A stretch of 64,000 nucleotides of DNA from DATFDN01 sp963767645. GTDB lineage: Bacteria; Pseudomonadota; Alphaproteobacteria; Acetobacterales; Acetobacteraceae. Each line of letters begins with the position of its first letter. Position 1 is the first letter of the stretch. A model generated the notes under the pieces. The model was not told the DNA's origin and did not search any database. It saw nothing but the letters and a program-made list of their open reading frames with translations. Of the stretch, positions 52,594 through 62,017 are shown one piece after another. A program made the translations under genes and the position numbers. Where the stretch lies: assembly GCA_963767645.1 (NCBI GenBank), contig CAVYEW010000010.1:248001-312000 (forward strand), written 5' to 3'.

Positions 52594-53586
52594 ATGGTTG
52601 ACCTCACGCCCACTCCGCTTTCCGGTATTCGATGCCATGCCATCGCTGAGACTGATATCGATGCCATCGTCGATCTGCTCACCACCGGCTTCGGCGAGGA
52701 GCCGCGGGATGCCTGGTCGCGCGCCCGGCGGTTCTGGCGCTTTCACCGCCGGAACGGTTCCGGCGGCTTCAGCGCCGTGGTCAGGCTGCACCTGAATGGT
52801 CCCGGACGCCGCTCCCGCCAGTTCTGGATAGAGGCGTTCCGACGCTTGGCAGAACACCCGACGCCCCCAGGGTTCCCGAAATATGGGTACTGCCTGGAAA
52901 GCGGCGGCAAGCCGGTCGGTGTGCTGTTGACGATCTATTCAACGGTCGTCGCGAACGGGGTACCGACCATACGCTGCAATGTCTCGAGCTGGTACGTAGC
53001 CCCGCCATACCGGAGTTATGGGGCGGCACTGGTATCCGCGGCGTTGCGGCGCAAGCACATCACCTATATCAACGTCACTCCCTCGCCCTTGACCTGGGGG
53101 ATCTTGGAGGCGCAGGGCTACCGAAGGTATTGTGAGGGAGTTTTCATCAGCATCCCGGTCCTACGCGCGCCGACGACAGAATGCGAGGTCGCGCCTGCGT
53201 CGCCCCCACTTCACCCAGGCGACGACCTAAGCCCATTCGAGACCGAACTGCTTCTGGCGCATGCGCGCCACGGCTGCCTTAGCGTGATCGGCAAGACCGC
53301 CGAGGGCCGGCACCCGTTCGTGTTTGCGCTGCGGTCGAGATTTGGCATGGTGCCGTTCGCGTATCTGGTCTATTGCCGAAGCCTCGATAGTTTCGTTCGG
53401 TTCGCTCCCCAACTGGGGCGCTTCCTGGCCCGGCGAGGCTTCCTCCTGGTGGCTTTCGACGCCGACGGCCCCGTCCGCGGTCTCGTCGGCACCTATGCCG
53501 GCAATCTGCCGAAGTACTTCAAGGGAGCGGACCGCCCCCGGCTGGGGGATTTGGCGTATTCCGAGCGCGCCGTCCTCAACGTCTAG
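52594..53586 (+). CDS. Acyltransferase-like (GNAT) protein of EPS locus
   Basis: A 330-residue protein with a GNAT-like first half: HAIAETDIDAIVDLLTTGFG, GYCLESGGKPVGVLLTIYST and YVAPPYRSYGAALVSAALRR (acyl-CoA pyrophosphate loop). The second half (about 205-330) may be a second GNAT lobe. Such proteins sit in EPS loci of alphaproteobacteria and may acylate sugars. There are no membrane segments. The start is the ATG at 52594; no strong ribosome-binding site is visible. Confidence 0.75.
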   Translation: MVDLTPTPLSGIRCHAIAETDIDAIVDLLTTGFGEEPRDAWSRARRFWRFHRRNGSGGFSAVVRLHLNGPGRRSRQFWIEAFRRLAEHPTPPGFPKYGYCLESGGKPVGVLLTIYSTVVANGVPTIRCNVSSWYVAPPYRSYGAALVSAALRRKHITYINVTPSPLTWGILEAQGYRRYCEGVFISIPVLRAPTTECEVAPASPPLHPGDDLSPFETELLLAHARHGCLSVIGKTAEGRHPFVFALRSRFGMVPFAYLVYCRSLDSFVRFAPQLGRFLARRGFLLVAFDADGPVRGLVGTYAGNLPKYFKGADRPRLGDLAYSERAVLNV

Positions 53587-53780
53587 GCCGCTTGCGCCTA
53601 CCCAGGCACATCGGCGCGGCCACCAATGGCCGCCCAGCGCCGGGACGCGCTGTCTGCCTTCCCCTCTTTCCTTCCTCGTTCGCTTGGGGCCTCATACCTG
53701 TCCTTGCGATCCGGCAGGGTGCAGGCGGCCTGAGCAGCGAAGCCCGCTGCCAGGGACGGATAACTCATCGGGGAGAAACC

Positions 53781-54764
53781 ATGTTTAGCACGCGCGTGAT
53801 CACCCGCCGCAGCCTCGGTCTTCTGGGCGCCGCCGCCGCGCTCGCGTCCTCCGCCGGCACGCCAGCCCGCGCCGCGCAGGGCGCCAAGCGTCTCGCCTAT
53901 CTTACGCCCGGCTTGGACTTGCCGTTCTGGCGCACGCTCGCCAAGGGCATCGAGGACACGGCGAAGGCCACCGGCGGCGCGTCGACCACCTATGACAGCC
54001 ACAACTCCGCCCAGACCCAGCTTCAGAACGCGCAGGACGCCATTGCCAAGCAGGTGGACGGGATCATCATCTCCCCGACCGACAGCTCGACCGCTCCCGC
54101 CGTGCTCACCGCGGCTTCCCGTGCCCGCATCCCCGTCGTCATCGCCGATATCGGCACGACCAGCGGCGACTACGTCTCGTTCATCATCTCCGACAACGAG
54201 AAGGGTGCCTATGGCGTCGGCCAGGATCTCGCGGCCGCATTGAAGGCCAAGGGGTGGCAGAACGGCACGGTCGGTCTCGTCACCATCTCGCTTGCCCGCA
54301 ACAACGGCAAGGCGCGCACGGCGGGCTTCATGAAGGCGATGGACGAGGCCGGCATCAAGCAGGCCGCGCTCTCCCAGATGCAGACCTACACCGCCGACGA
54401 GACGTTCAAGTTCGTCCAGGACATGCTGACCGCGCACCCCACCATGCGCGGCCTGTTTGTCGAGACCGACCAGCCCGCGCTGGGGGCGCTGCGCGCGCTG
54501 CACGCCGCACGGCGCGAGAACGATGTCCTGCTCGCCGCCTTCGACGGCATTCCCGACTTCGTCCCGCTCATCGAGAAGGGCGGCATCGTCGCCTCCGGAA
54601 TGCAGCAGCCCTACCTCATGGGCCAGCGCTCGGCGCAGGCGATGCTGGACCACTTCGCCGGCAAGACGCCCGAGAAGCAGATCCTGGTGCCCATCCTGGT
54701 CGTAGATCAGGCCAACGTGAAGCAGCTTGAGCCGACCGTCCGCAAGACGGTGTTCGGCGAGTAA
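53781..54764 (+). CDS. Sugar ABC transporter substrate-binding protein (RbsB-like)
   Basis: Periplasmic sugar-binding protein (327 residues). Signal VITRRSLGLLGAAAALASSA with a twin Arg; the mature type I fold has RLAYLTPGLDLPFWRTLAKG, QNAQDAIAKQVDGIIISPTD and AAFDGIPDFVPLIEKGGIVA, a typical ribose/autoinducer-2-like pattern. GGGGAGA precedes the ATG at 53781. The ATPase and permease follow directly, forming a complete importer. The sugar is unknown. Confidence 0.92.
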   Translation: MFSTRVITRRSLGLLGAAAALASSAGTPARAAQGAKRLAYLTPGLDLPFWRTLAKGIEDTAKATGGASTTYDSHNSAQTQLQNAQDAIAKQVDGIIISPTDSSTAPAVLTAASRARIPVVIADIGTTSGDYVSFIISDNEKGAYGVGQDLAAALKAKGWQNGTVGLVTISLARNNGKARTAGFMKAMDEAGIKQAALSQMQTYTADETFKFVQDMLTAHPTMRGLFVETDQPALGALRALHAARRENDVLLAAFDGIPDFVPLIEKGGIVASGMQQPYLMGQRSAQAMLDHFAGKTPEKQILVPILVVDQANVKQLEPTVRKTVFGE

Positions 54765-54774
54765 GGGGGCCGCC

Positions 54775-56700
54775 GTGGCGCCGCTGCTGGCGCTGCGCGG
54801 CATCGGCAAGCGCTTCGGCGGCACCGCCGCGCTCACCGATGCCGCCTTCGAGTTGTGGGCCGGCGAGGTTCACGCGCTGGTCGGCGCCAACGGCGCGGGC
54901 AAGAGCACGCTGTCGCGCGTCATCTCCGGCCATATCCGCCCCGACGAGGGCGAGATCCTGCTGAACGGCGTCACCGTCCGCCACGCCGGCTCGCGCGCCG
55001 CGATCCGCAGCGGCATCGCGATGGTGGCACAGGAGACCTCGCTGGCCCCGGACCTCTCCGTGCTGGAGAACATCATGCTGCCGCGCCTCGGGATGCCGGG
55101 CCGCCCGCGCTGGCGGGCCTGGCGCGAGCAGGCGCGGGCGCTGGTCGGCGAGCTGGGTCAGGAGGCGGGCCTGCCGCTCGATGCCCCGGTGGGCGCTCTC
55201 AGCATCGGTCAGCGCCAGCTAGTCGAGATCCTGAAGGCGCTCGCGCTCGGCAGCCGCATCTTGATCCTCGACGAGCCGACCGCGCCGCTCTCGCCGCACG
55301 AAAGCGAGCGCCTGTTCGCGATCATGCGCCGGCTTGCCGGCCAAGGACGGGGGCTGATCTTCGTCTCGCACCGGCTGGAGGAAATCTTCGGCGTGACCGA
55401 CCGCGTGACCGTGCTGCGCGAGGGCCGGGTCGTCGCGGCCGGGCGGGAGACGCGGGAGCTCACGCAAGGCGAGCTGGTGCGGCTGATGGTCGGGCGCGAG
55501 TTGCAGGACGTGTACGCAAAGGGTGAGGGCCCGGCAGCGGCACCGTCTGGCGGCAGCGCGGAGCGCGTCGTGCTGCGGGTCAGCGGGCTTGCCTGCCCGC
55601 CGCAGGTGCGCAACGTCTCCTTCGAGGTGCGGGCGGGCGAGATCCTGGGCCTTGCGGGGCTGGTCGGCGCCGGGCGATCCGAGACGCTGGAGGCGATCTT
55701 CGGCCTGCGCCGCCCCGCCGCGGGCACGGTCGAGTTGGACGGCAAGCCCTTCGCGCCTGGCGCTCCACGCGAGGCAATCCGTGCCGGCGTCGGCCTGATC
55801 CCGGAGGACCGGCGCGGGCAGGGCATCGTGCCCGACTTCTCGGTGCGCGAGAACCTGCTGCTCGCCCATCTCGGCGCGCACCGGGGACCGACACTGGCCT
55901 ACGCGGAGCGGGGAGAGGCGATAAGCCGGCTGCTCGCCGTGCTGGAGCTTCCCGAGCGCCGCCTGCTCGACGCCAATCTCCTGAATTTCTCGGGCGGGAT
56001 GCAGCAGAAGGTGATCCTGGCCCGCTGGCTGCTCCTCTCGCCCCGGCTGCTCCTGCTGGACGAACCGACCCGCGGCGTGGATATCGGCACGCGCAGCAGC
56101 ATCTACGCCCTGCTTCGCCGCATCGCCGCGGAGGGCGTCGCCTGCGTGGTGGTCTCGTCGGACTTCGAGGAGGTGATCGGCCTCGCCGACCGCATCGTGG
56201 TGCTCAGTGACGGGATGAGCGTAACCGATATCCCGGCCCGGCTGGTGGACGTGGAGAAGCTCGCGATGTTCGCCGCGCCGCGTAGCTCGGCCGAGCAAAC
56301 CCATACCGTCCTGGAGCACCTGGTCGCACGCTACGGGGGCGTTGCCACCTGGATCGCGCTGGACGAGGGCGGAGACAGCACCGAGACGCGCCTTTTCTGC
56401 TTCGATCGCGTCGGCGATGACTCGGCGGCAGACCCAGGCTTCGCCGCCGGCGGGTTTCCTTATCTCGCTGAGACCCGCATCGGCCACGCCGTGCCCCCGC
56501 GTCCAGACTTCGCCGCCGCCCCCGACGGCAGCCGCCCCACCTTGCTTACCCCAGTGTTCGGCCGAGGCGGGCATAGCCTCGGCATGATCGCCCTGACTCT
56601 CCCCACTCTGCCCGCCGGGCTCGACGCGGCATCCATCCGCCGCGAGATCGAGGCGGCGCTGGACGAGAGCAACCCCGAGCCGGCGGAGGTTTCCGCGTGA
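54775..56700 (+). CDS. Sugar ABC transporter ATPase with C-terminal GAF-like domain
   Basis: RbsA/MglA-type double ATPase (641 residues). Domain 1 (about 1-240) has GANGAGKST (about 36-44), SIGQRQLVEILKALALG and LILDEPTAPLS. Domain 2 (about 262-498) has the expected weak P-loop GLVGAGRSE, NFSGGMQQKVILARWLL and LLLDEPTRGVD. Usual members end near residue 500. Here about 140 extra residues follow: THTVLEHLVARYGGVATWIA, FPYLAETRIGHAVPP and LLTPVFGRGGHSLGMIALTL, which look like a GAF-type ligand domain. The GTG at 54775 lies 8 bp after the binding-protein stop with GGGGG upstream. Confidence 0.9.
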   Translation: MAPLLALRGIGKRFGGTAALTDAAFELWAGEVHALVGANGAGKSTLSRVISGHIRPDEGEILLNGVTVRHAGSRAAIRSGIAMVAQETSLAPDLSVLENIMLPRLGMPGRPRWRAWREQARALVGELGQEAGLPLDAPVGALSIGQRQLVEILKALALGSRILILDEPTAPLSPHESERLFAIMRRLAGQGRGLIFVSHRLEEIFGVTDRVTVLREGRVVAAGRETRELTQGELVRLMVGRELQDVYAKGEGPAAAPSGGSAERVVLRVSGLACPPQVRNVSFEVRAGEILGLAGLVGAGRSETLEAIFGLRRPAAGTVELDGKPFAPGAPREAIRAGVGLIPEDRRGQGIVPDFSVRENLLLAHLGAHRGPTLAYAERGEAISRLLAVLELPERRLLDANLLNFSGGMQQKVILARWLLLSPRLLLLDEPTRGVDIGTRSSIYALLRRIAAEGVACVVVSSDFEEVIGLADRIVVLSDGMSVTDIPARLVDVEKLAMFAAPRSSAEQTHTVLEHLVARYGGVATWIALDEGGDSTETRLFCFDRVGDDSAADPGFAAGGFPYLAETRIGHAVPPRPDFAAAPDGSRPTLLTPVFGRGGHSLGMIALTLPTLPAGLDAASIRREIEAALDESNPEPAEVSA

Positions 56701-57695
56701 GTTCCACGCTTCCCCGTGACCTCGGCGGTGTCGCGCCGCCCCGCCGCCGCTCGCCGCTGCGGCTGCTGGCGACGCAGATCGAGCTGCGGATGCTCCTGCT
56801 GGTCCTGCTTGTCGCCCTCGCCCTGTCCTTGATCTCGCCTTACTTCCTCACGCTGAGCAATCTGTTCAACCTGATGGACCAGTCCGTCGTGGTCGGGATG
56901 GTGGCGCTCGGCCAGACGCTGGTGATCCTGATCGGCGGCATCGATCTCTCGGTGGGATCGCTTGCCGGGGTCACGGGAATCGTGCTCGGCTTGGCCTTTC
57001 CCACCTCGGGCCTCTGGGGCGGCGTGGTCGCCTGCCTCGCCGCGGGGCTGGCGGCGGGTCTGGTCAACGGCGCGGTCATCACCTTTGGCCGGGTGGCGCC
57101 GTTCGTGGTGACGCTCGGCATGATGAGCATCGGCCGCAGCCTCGCCTACGTGCTGAGCGGGGCCAGTTCCATCGGCAACCTGCCGCCCGCGCTCGGCAGT
57201 CTCTCCGCCAATACATTGCTCGGCGTGCCCGTGGATTTCTGGTGCCTGCTCGCGGTCTACGCCGCGTGCTGGTGGTTCCTCGCGCGCGCCAAGGGCGGGC
57301 GCACGCTCTATGCCATCGGCTCCAATGCCGAGGCGGCGCGGGTGGCGGGCCTCGGCATCCGCTTCTGGAGCGTCTTGGCCTACGCGGTCTCCGGGCTGAT
57401 GAGCGCAGTGGCCGCGATCTTCCTGGCGAGCAAGATCATGTCCATCGACCCGATCGGCGGCCAGGGGCTGGAGCTTGACGCGATCGCGGCCGTGGTGATC
57501 GGCGGCGCGAGCCTGTTCGGTGGGCGCGGCTCGATCATCGGCACGCTGCTCGGCGTGTTCATCATGGTGTTCATCCGCAACGGGCTGAACCTGCTCAACG
57601 TCTCGCCCTACTGGCAAGGCACGGCGATCGGCTCGATCATCGTCGCTGCCGTGCTGGCCGAGCGCCTGATCAGCGCACGCAGCGGCGCCCGTTAG
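56697..57695 (+). CDS. Sugar ABC transporter permease (RbsC-like)
   Basis: A 332-residue integral membrane permease of the ribose/xylose/arabinose family with about eight to ten helices. Key blocks are GQTLVILIGGIDLSVGSLAG, NGAVITFGRVAPFVVTLGMM and GQGLELDAIAAVVIGGASLF. It starts at a GTG that overlaps the ATPase stop (GTGA at 56697-56700). Together with the two preceding genes it makes up one transporter. The palindromic repeat follows 40 bp downstream. Confidence 0.94.
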   Translation: MSSTLPRDLGGVAPPRRRSPLRLLATQIELRMLLLVLLVALALSLISPYFLTLSNLFNLMDQSVVVGMVALGQTLVILIGGIDLSVGSLAGVTGIVLGLAFPTSGLWGGVVACLAAGLAAGLVNGAVITFGRVAPFVVTLGMMSIGRSLAYVLSGASSIGNLPPALGSLSANTLLGVPVDFWCLLAVYAACWWFLARAKGGRTLYAIGSNAEAARVAGLGIRFWSVLAYAVSGLMSAVAAIFLASKIMSIDPIGGQGLELDAIAAVVIGGASLFGGRGSIIGTLLGVFIMVFIRNGLNLLNVSPYWQGTAIGSIIVAAVLAERLISARSGAR

Positions 57696-57734
57696 TGCGT
57701 TTTCAGGCTGACTGTGTCGACGCGCCGTTTCAAC

Positions 57735-57813
57735 CCCAGTCCCCTCCCGCAAGGGGAGGGGGACGTGGTAGGCAACTCCCCCTCCCCTTGCGGGAGGGGG
57801 CCGGGGGGAGGGA
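57735..57813. repeat. GC-rich palindromic repeat doublet, copy 3
   Basis: CCCCTCCCGCAAGGGGAGGG and its inverted partner CCCTCCCCTTGCGGGAGGGG with a short spacer, as at 4388 and 19587. It lies between the converging permease and Sel1-protein genes, outside coding sequence, and may act as a bidirectional transcription stop. Confidence 0.88.
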
Positions 57814-57868
57814 TACGCCGGCGGTTCCAGTCCGAGTGAAACGGCTCTAGCGCCTCACCTGGTGCCGA

Positions 57869-59008
57869 TCAGCGATGCTGGCAGCCCTGGCGCAGATACG
57901 CGCGTTCGGCATCGGAGGGTTCCTCGCCAAGCTGCACCTTGACCACGATGGCCCGGCACTGCGCGTCTGCGGCTCTGGCAACGTGGTGTTCGCGCGGGAG
58001 GGCTGGCGCGCGCGCCAGCCGGAGAGGTGGCATTACGCTCGGGGGCGAGGGGGGACGGACCCCCGTGGCAATTTGCTCGCGCCTCAAATCCTGCAAACGG
58101 TTCTCGGCGTCCCGATCGCCCAAGGCGATAGCCTTGCGATACCAGCTTGCGGCCGTGCCCGGATCAGGGGCGATGCCGCGGGCTCCGATCTCTGCCAGGA
58201 CGCCCGGATCAAACGTCTTGCCCATGGCAGTCGCCGCCTGCGCGCTGCCCGCCATGGCGGCACGATCGTAGAGAAGCCGCGCGGCTGAAATGTCGCCGAG
58301 CTGCTGCATCGCCGCGCCGCGCCGCAAGAGAAGGGCGACGGTATCGGGCGGCAGGGACGGCTCCCCGGATCGCGCTGCGGCTTGGGACGGAGCCGGCTCT
58401 GTCGGGCGCACCGGCGATGCGGCCGCCGTGGGTGGCGGCTGGCTCTGTTTCTCGGGCGTCGCGCCGGCGACGGGCTGGCTTGGGACGGGCGATGATCCGG
58501 TCGCCGCCGGCGAGCCGACGGGCGCAGGCGGCGCGAACGCCTGGGCCCATGTGGCAAAGTGTTCCGCTTCCGCGTGCCGGCCTGCGGCTTCGGCAGCATG
58601 GGCGCGCGCGGAGAAACGCGATCCGACGCCCTGCATGGCCTGCAGGTCCGATAGAGGAGCATGCGGCAGCGCGGCGATTATGGCCTGGAACGTGTCCGCC
58701 GCATTGTCGCCCGGTGGCGACCACATCCGCCCATCGGCGATCTGCCGTTCAGCCCTGGCTAGCAGTGCCGGGATTCCGCCTGGGCTGTTGGTTGCCGCGG
58801 AACGAGGGATCACGGACTCGGCCTGCGGCGCTACCGTGGCGGCGCGACTTCCTGCTGCCCTGTCCTGCTCCGCGCAGACGTGGTCCGTGCCGATGATTGC
58901 ACACAAGCACCCAAGAGCCAGGACCCCGGCCGCAGCGCGCAACCGCCGCCCCGCGTGCGACCGTCGCGATGTGACGAGTACCCGACATGTGCGATGGCCA
59001 GAATACAT
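57869..59008 (-). CDS. Secreted Sel1/TPR-repeat protein
   Basis: A 379-residue exported protein. The N-terminus (LRAAAGVLALGCLCAIIGT) is a signal or anchor, the middle is a Pro/Ala/Ser-rich linker (about 165-215), and two or more Sel1-like repeats follow: ALLLRRGAAMQQLGDISAAR, LLYDRAAMAGSAQAATAMG and TAASWYRKAIALGDRDAENR. These mediate protein contacts. The C-terminus ends with a Cys-containing helix (AERAYLRQGCQHR). The ATG at 59008 is one option; a start about 10 residues later is possible. Function unknown. Confidence 0.75.
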   Translation of the reverse strand: MYSGHRTCRVLVTSRRSHAGRRLRAAAGVLALGCLCAIIGTDHVCAEQDRAAGSRAATVAPQAESVIPRSAATNSPGGIPALLARAERQIADGRMWSPPGDNAADTFQAIIAALPHAPLSDLQAMQGVGSRFSARAHAAEAAGRHAEAEHFATWAQAFAPPAPVGSPAATGSSPVPSQPVAGATPEKQSQPPPTAAASPVRPTEPAPSQAAARSGEPSLPPDTVALLLRRGAAMQQLGDISAARLLYDRAAMAGSAQAATAMGKTFDPGVLAEIGARGIAPDPGTAASWYRKAIALGDRDAENRLQDLRREQIATGVRPPSPPSVMPPLRLARAPALPREHHVARAADAQCRAIVVKVQLGEEPSDAERAYLRQGCQHR

Positions 59009-59099
59009 AACTGAGCTCTATCACAAAAAGCGTACTCGCAACCCCTCGCGTTGAGACAGTCGTCTCGACAGCAACATTTTTGCCGCGCACAATGGTCCT

Positions 59100-61063
59100 T
59101 TAAGCCCCGATCACCCGCGCCAGCGAATAGGCCTTCAGGCGAAGCGGCTGCACTGGATCGTGGGCAGCCGTAGCGCGATCCATGAAGGCCGGATCTGCAG
59201 CGGCAGACCGGAAGGCGGTTGCCTCAAGCATCGCGACGCCTTCCAGGTGCCCCAGTCCTGAAAGGCTAACCTCCCGCGACCCGGGCGTGAGATTGGCGAC
59301 CCAGAGCTCGACCCCATCCCCGTCCGTTTCCCAGGCCAGAGCCTCGACGCCTGACCCGTCGGCTGTTACCGGGCGCAGCCTCCGCCCGCTTGCGCGCATC
59401 ACGGCGCGCAGCACGTGGAACAGCGGATACACGCCCCCGCCCATCTCGTCGTAAAGCGGCTGCGTATAGGGCATTGGCGCATGGGCCACGCCGAACTCGC
59501 CGACCGGCGAGGCCAGCGTGGCCTCCGGAACGCCGTGCCGGGCGCACTGGGCGAGGAAGCCGAGAGTCCATGCCGCCCCGAACAGGCCGCGCTGCCGCGG
59601 GTCCATGCGCGCCATCGCCCGGCGTGCGTTCGCCGGGTTCTCCGCCGGGGCCGCGCCATACGGGTTCGCGCGCAGTCCGATGCCGCTCGGCCCGATGTGG
59701 TAGGCCGCCGCTCCGGCGATTGCCTGAGCCGAGGCGATCACCGCCGGCAGGCACTCGATCGTCTCCATGACGCTTGCATCGTCGGCGGCATGCACAGTCG
59801 CGCAGGTCGCGTGCGTCACCACGTCGAGCACGCCCCCAGCTGACGGGGGACGCTTGCGGTTCAGCTCGGTAAAGAAATTGTAGCTGCCGCCGCCGAGACG
59901 GGCTCCGGGGAACGCGGCCCGCACCGCCGCATAGACCTCCTCTAACGGCGGGCACTCCGGCCACGGACTGCCCGGCAGCGTGCCGCGCAGGTCGGGCGCG
60001 GGCGAGACGAACACGGTTCCGAATCGAGACCCGCTTCCCGCGCCGACGCTGCGATCCGCCCCGCCTCCTCACGCAGCGGCCCGTCGGTTGGCAGCACGGC
60101 CTCCAGCATGGGCTCGGCGCCGATTGCCGCGGCGAGCGCGGCGAATTCGGCCATCGTCCGGGCATCGTGCGCGCGGGCCGGGTCGTAGCGGCAACGCAGA
60201 TGCCGTGCGCCGAGTTCGCGCAGCACCGCATGCAGCGCCGGCGGCACCTTGCGGTCCGGATCATAGGCGAGACCGACGCGGGGCATCTCCTGTCTGTTCG
60301 CCGCTTTTCCGACCGCCACGCCGACTCGGTTCCCGCTCTCCCCGGCGCCGGCGGGCGCGGCGCCATGCAGCGCGATGGCGACGCTCTGGCGGAACCGCTC
60401 GCCCTTCGGGATGGTGAAGGGCCAGGGGAGGCCGATCGGCCGAACGTAAGTCTTGTAGGAGGCATCAGTCCAGTTGCGCTGGTCCTCCATCTCGAACGTA
60501 TCGCCCTCCATGCGGCACGATACGGCGAAGCCCGGCGGCGCCGGTGCGTGGATCAACGCGCGGATGTCCCTGAACGGCTGATAGGGCTCGATCAGCCAAG
60601 GGAACCGGGCCTGCTCGCGCGTCCCGTCCACGTGCTCGACCTCCACCACCTCCCCCGCGACGCCCGCGATCGGGTGGAGCACCACGAAGCCGGCGCGGTT
60701 GGTCACAAAGTCGGTCAGCGCCTCGGCCTCGGCGGAGAAGACAATGCGCTCCGGCGCACCCTCGATCGCGGCGCGATAGCGCAATGCCTGGCGCCCATCG
60801 CGGCAGGTGGCCGCATACTCGACCCGAAACCCGTCGGCCGTTTCCGCGGCGGACAGGCCGCTGATCTCCGGATCGTAGGTTCCCCAGGCTTCGTTGCGGA
60901 CGACGAACGAGACCGCACGGATCAGCTCGACATCGCCAGTGCGTATATGACGGAGATTGCCTGCTTCTAGCTCTGCCTCGACCGGGCCCGCCCGGAGCAT
61001 GCGGCAAGGCTCGGCCGCGGCATCGGTGCCGTAGAGTTCTACGGCGGCGGGATCATCAGCCAT
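59100..61063 (-). pseudogene. D-apionate-lactonase-like protein, one frameshift
   Basis: Two frames together encode about 653 residues. The first (61063 to about 60018) starts MADDPAAVELYGTDAAAEPC and contains ISGLSAAETADGF, DFVTNRAGFVVLHPIAGVAG and RMEGDTFEMEDQRNWTDASY, blocks I associate with the D-apionate lactonase (ApnL) family. At about 60016 one base is missing; the second frame resumes VFVSPAPDLRGTLPGSPWPE and runs to the TAA at 59100. A GGAGGGAGGAGG precedes the ATG at 61063. If functional it would open apionolactone in apiose breakdown. Assignment from memory of family motifs, so moderate certainty. Confidence 0.65.
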
Positions 61064-61136
61064 CCTCCTCCCTCCCGCTGGACAGCTTGCAGGTTCGATG
61101 CAGCCAATGCAAACGGGCGCTTCGGAGGACACCTAA

Positions 61137-61268
61137 ATGGCTGATCCTTCGGAGCGCGTGCGGTGCGGCACGAACCAGTCGAAGAAGGCAGCCGCTAGTG
61201 GCTGGATCGGTTCGGTGCCGGAGTACTGCGGCTTCGTCTCATGGGTGTCTCGGCGACGGAGGTGAGGG
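61137..61268 (+). other. Short unassigned frame before the Pcm-type gene
   Basis: A 43-codon frame (MADPSERVRCGTNQSKKAAA and a basic end) with GGAGGACACCTAA before its ATG. I see no family and the composition looks random. It may only be leader sequence of the methyltransferase gene. Confidence 0.2.
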
Positions 61269-61274
61269 CGTGTC

Positions 61275-61952
61275 ATGAAGCCGATGAACGAGGAGCATTT
61301 CGCCATCTTGCGCCGGCACATGGTCGAGGTGATCGGGATCTATGTGGAGCTTATGGATGAAGAGCTGGGCAAAGCCGCGCTCGACGAGCGGGTGCTGACG
61401 GTGATGCGTACGATCCCGCGGCATCTCTTTGTGCCTCTGTCCCTTGCCTCTCACGCCTACCAGGATACGCCGCTTCCGATCGGCTTCGACAAGACGATCT
61501 CGCAGCCTTTCATCGCCGCGCTTATGACCGACCTGCTTGCGCCCGCATGGCACGAGCGGGTGCTCGAGATCGGCACCGGCCTGGGCTATCAGACGGCGGT
61601 TCTGGCGGAGCTTGCCGGTGAGGTCCGGAGCGTTGAGATCGTCGAGGAGCTTGCAAGCCAAGCCGAGTTGCGGCTTGGCCAGCTTGGTTACTCCACGATC
61701 GAGATTCGCATCGGCGACGGATCTCGCGGGTGGGCCGAGCATGCGCCCTTCGATAAGATTCTGGTGACGGCCGCCGCCGAGCGGCCGCCGCCGGCGCTAC
61801 TCGAACAGCTCAAGCCTGGCGGGCGCCTGGTGTTGCCGATAGGCCCTGGCGAAGCGCAGCGGCTCACGGTCATCGACAAGGATGCGGCCGGACATACCCA
61901 GAGCCGGGAATTGATTCCAGTCCGGTTTTCTCGGCTCGAGACGGTCCTATGA
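61275..61952 (+). CDS. Protein-L-isoaspartate O-methyltransferase family
   Basis: SAM-dependent methyltransferase (225 residues) of the Pcm family, which repairs isoaspartyl residues. The PCMT region DTPLPIGFDKTISQPFIAAL precedes motif I VLEIGTGLGYQTAVLAELAG (about 96-115), and DKILVTAAAERPPPALLEQL with LKPGGRLVLPIG follows, all family-typical. It is the only gene here on the plus strand, between the lactonase-like and dehydrogenase genes. The ATG at 61275 is preceded by GGAGGTGAGGG. Confidence 0.88.
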   Translation: MKPMNEEHFAILRRHMVEVIGIYVELMDEELGKAALDERVLTVMRTIPRHLFVPLSLASHAYQDTPLPIGFDKTISQPFIAALMTDLLAPAWHERVLEIGTGLGYQTAVLAELAGEVRSVEIVEELASQAELRLGQLGYSTIEIRIGDGSRGWAEHAPFDKILVTAAAERPPPALLEQLKPGGRLVLPIGPGEAQRLTVIDKDAAGHTQSRELIPVRFSRLETVL

Positions 61953-62017
61953 GCTAAGGACCGCGGGCGATCACCTGTATCTCGCGTGGCGCCCATCGGA
62001 CGCTGGCGGTCATCGGA

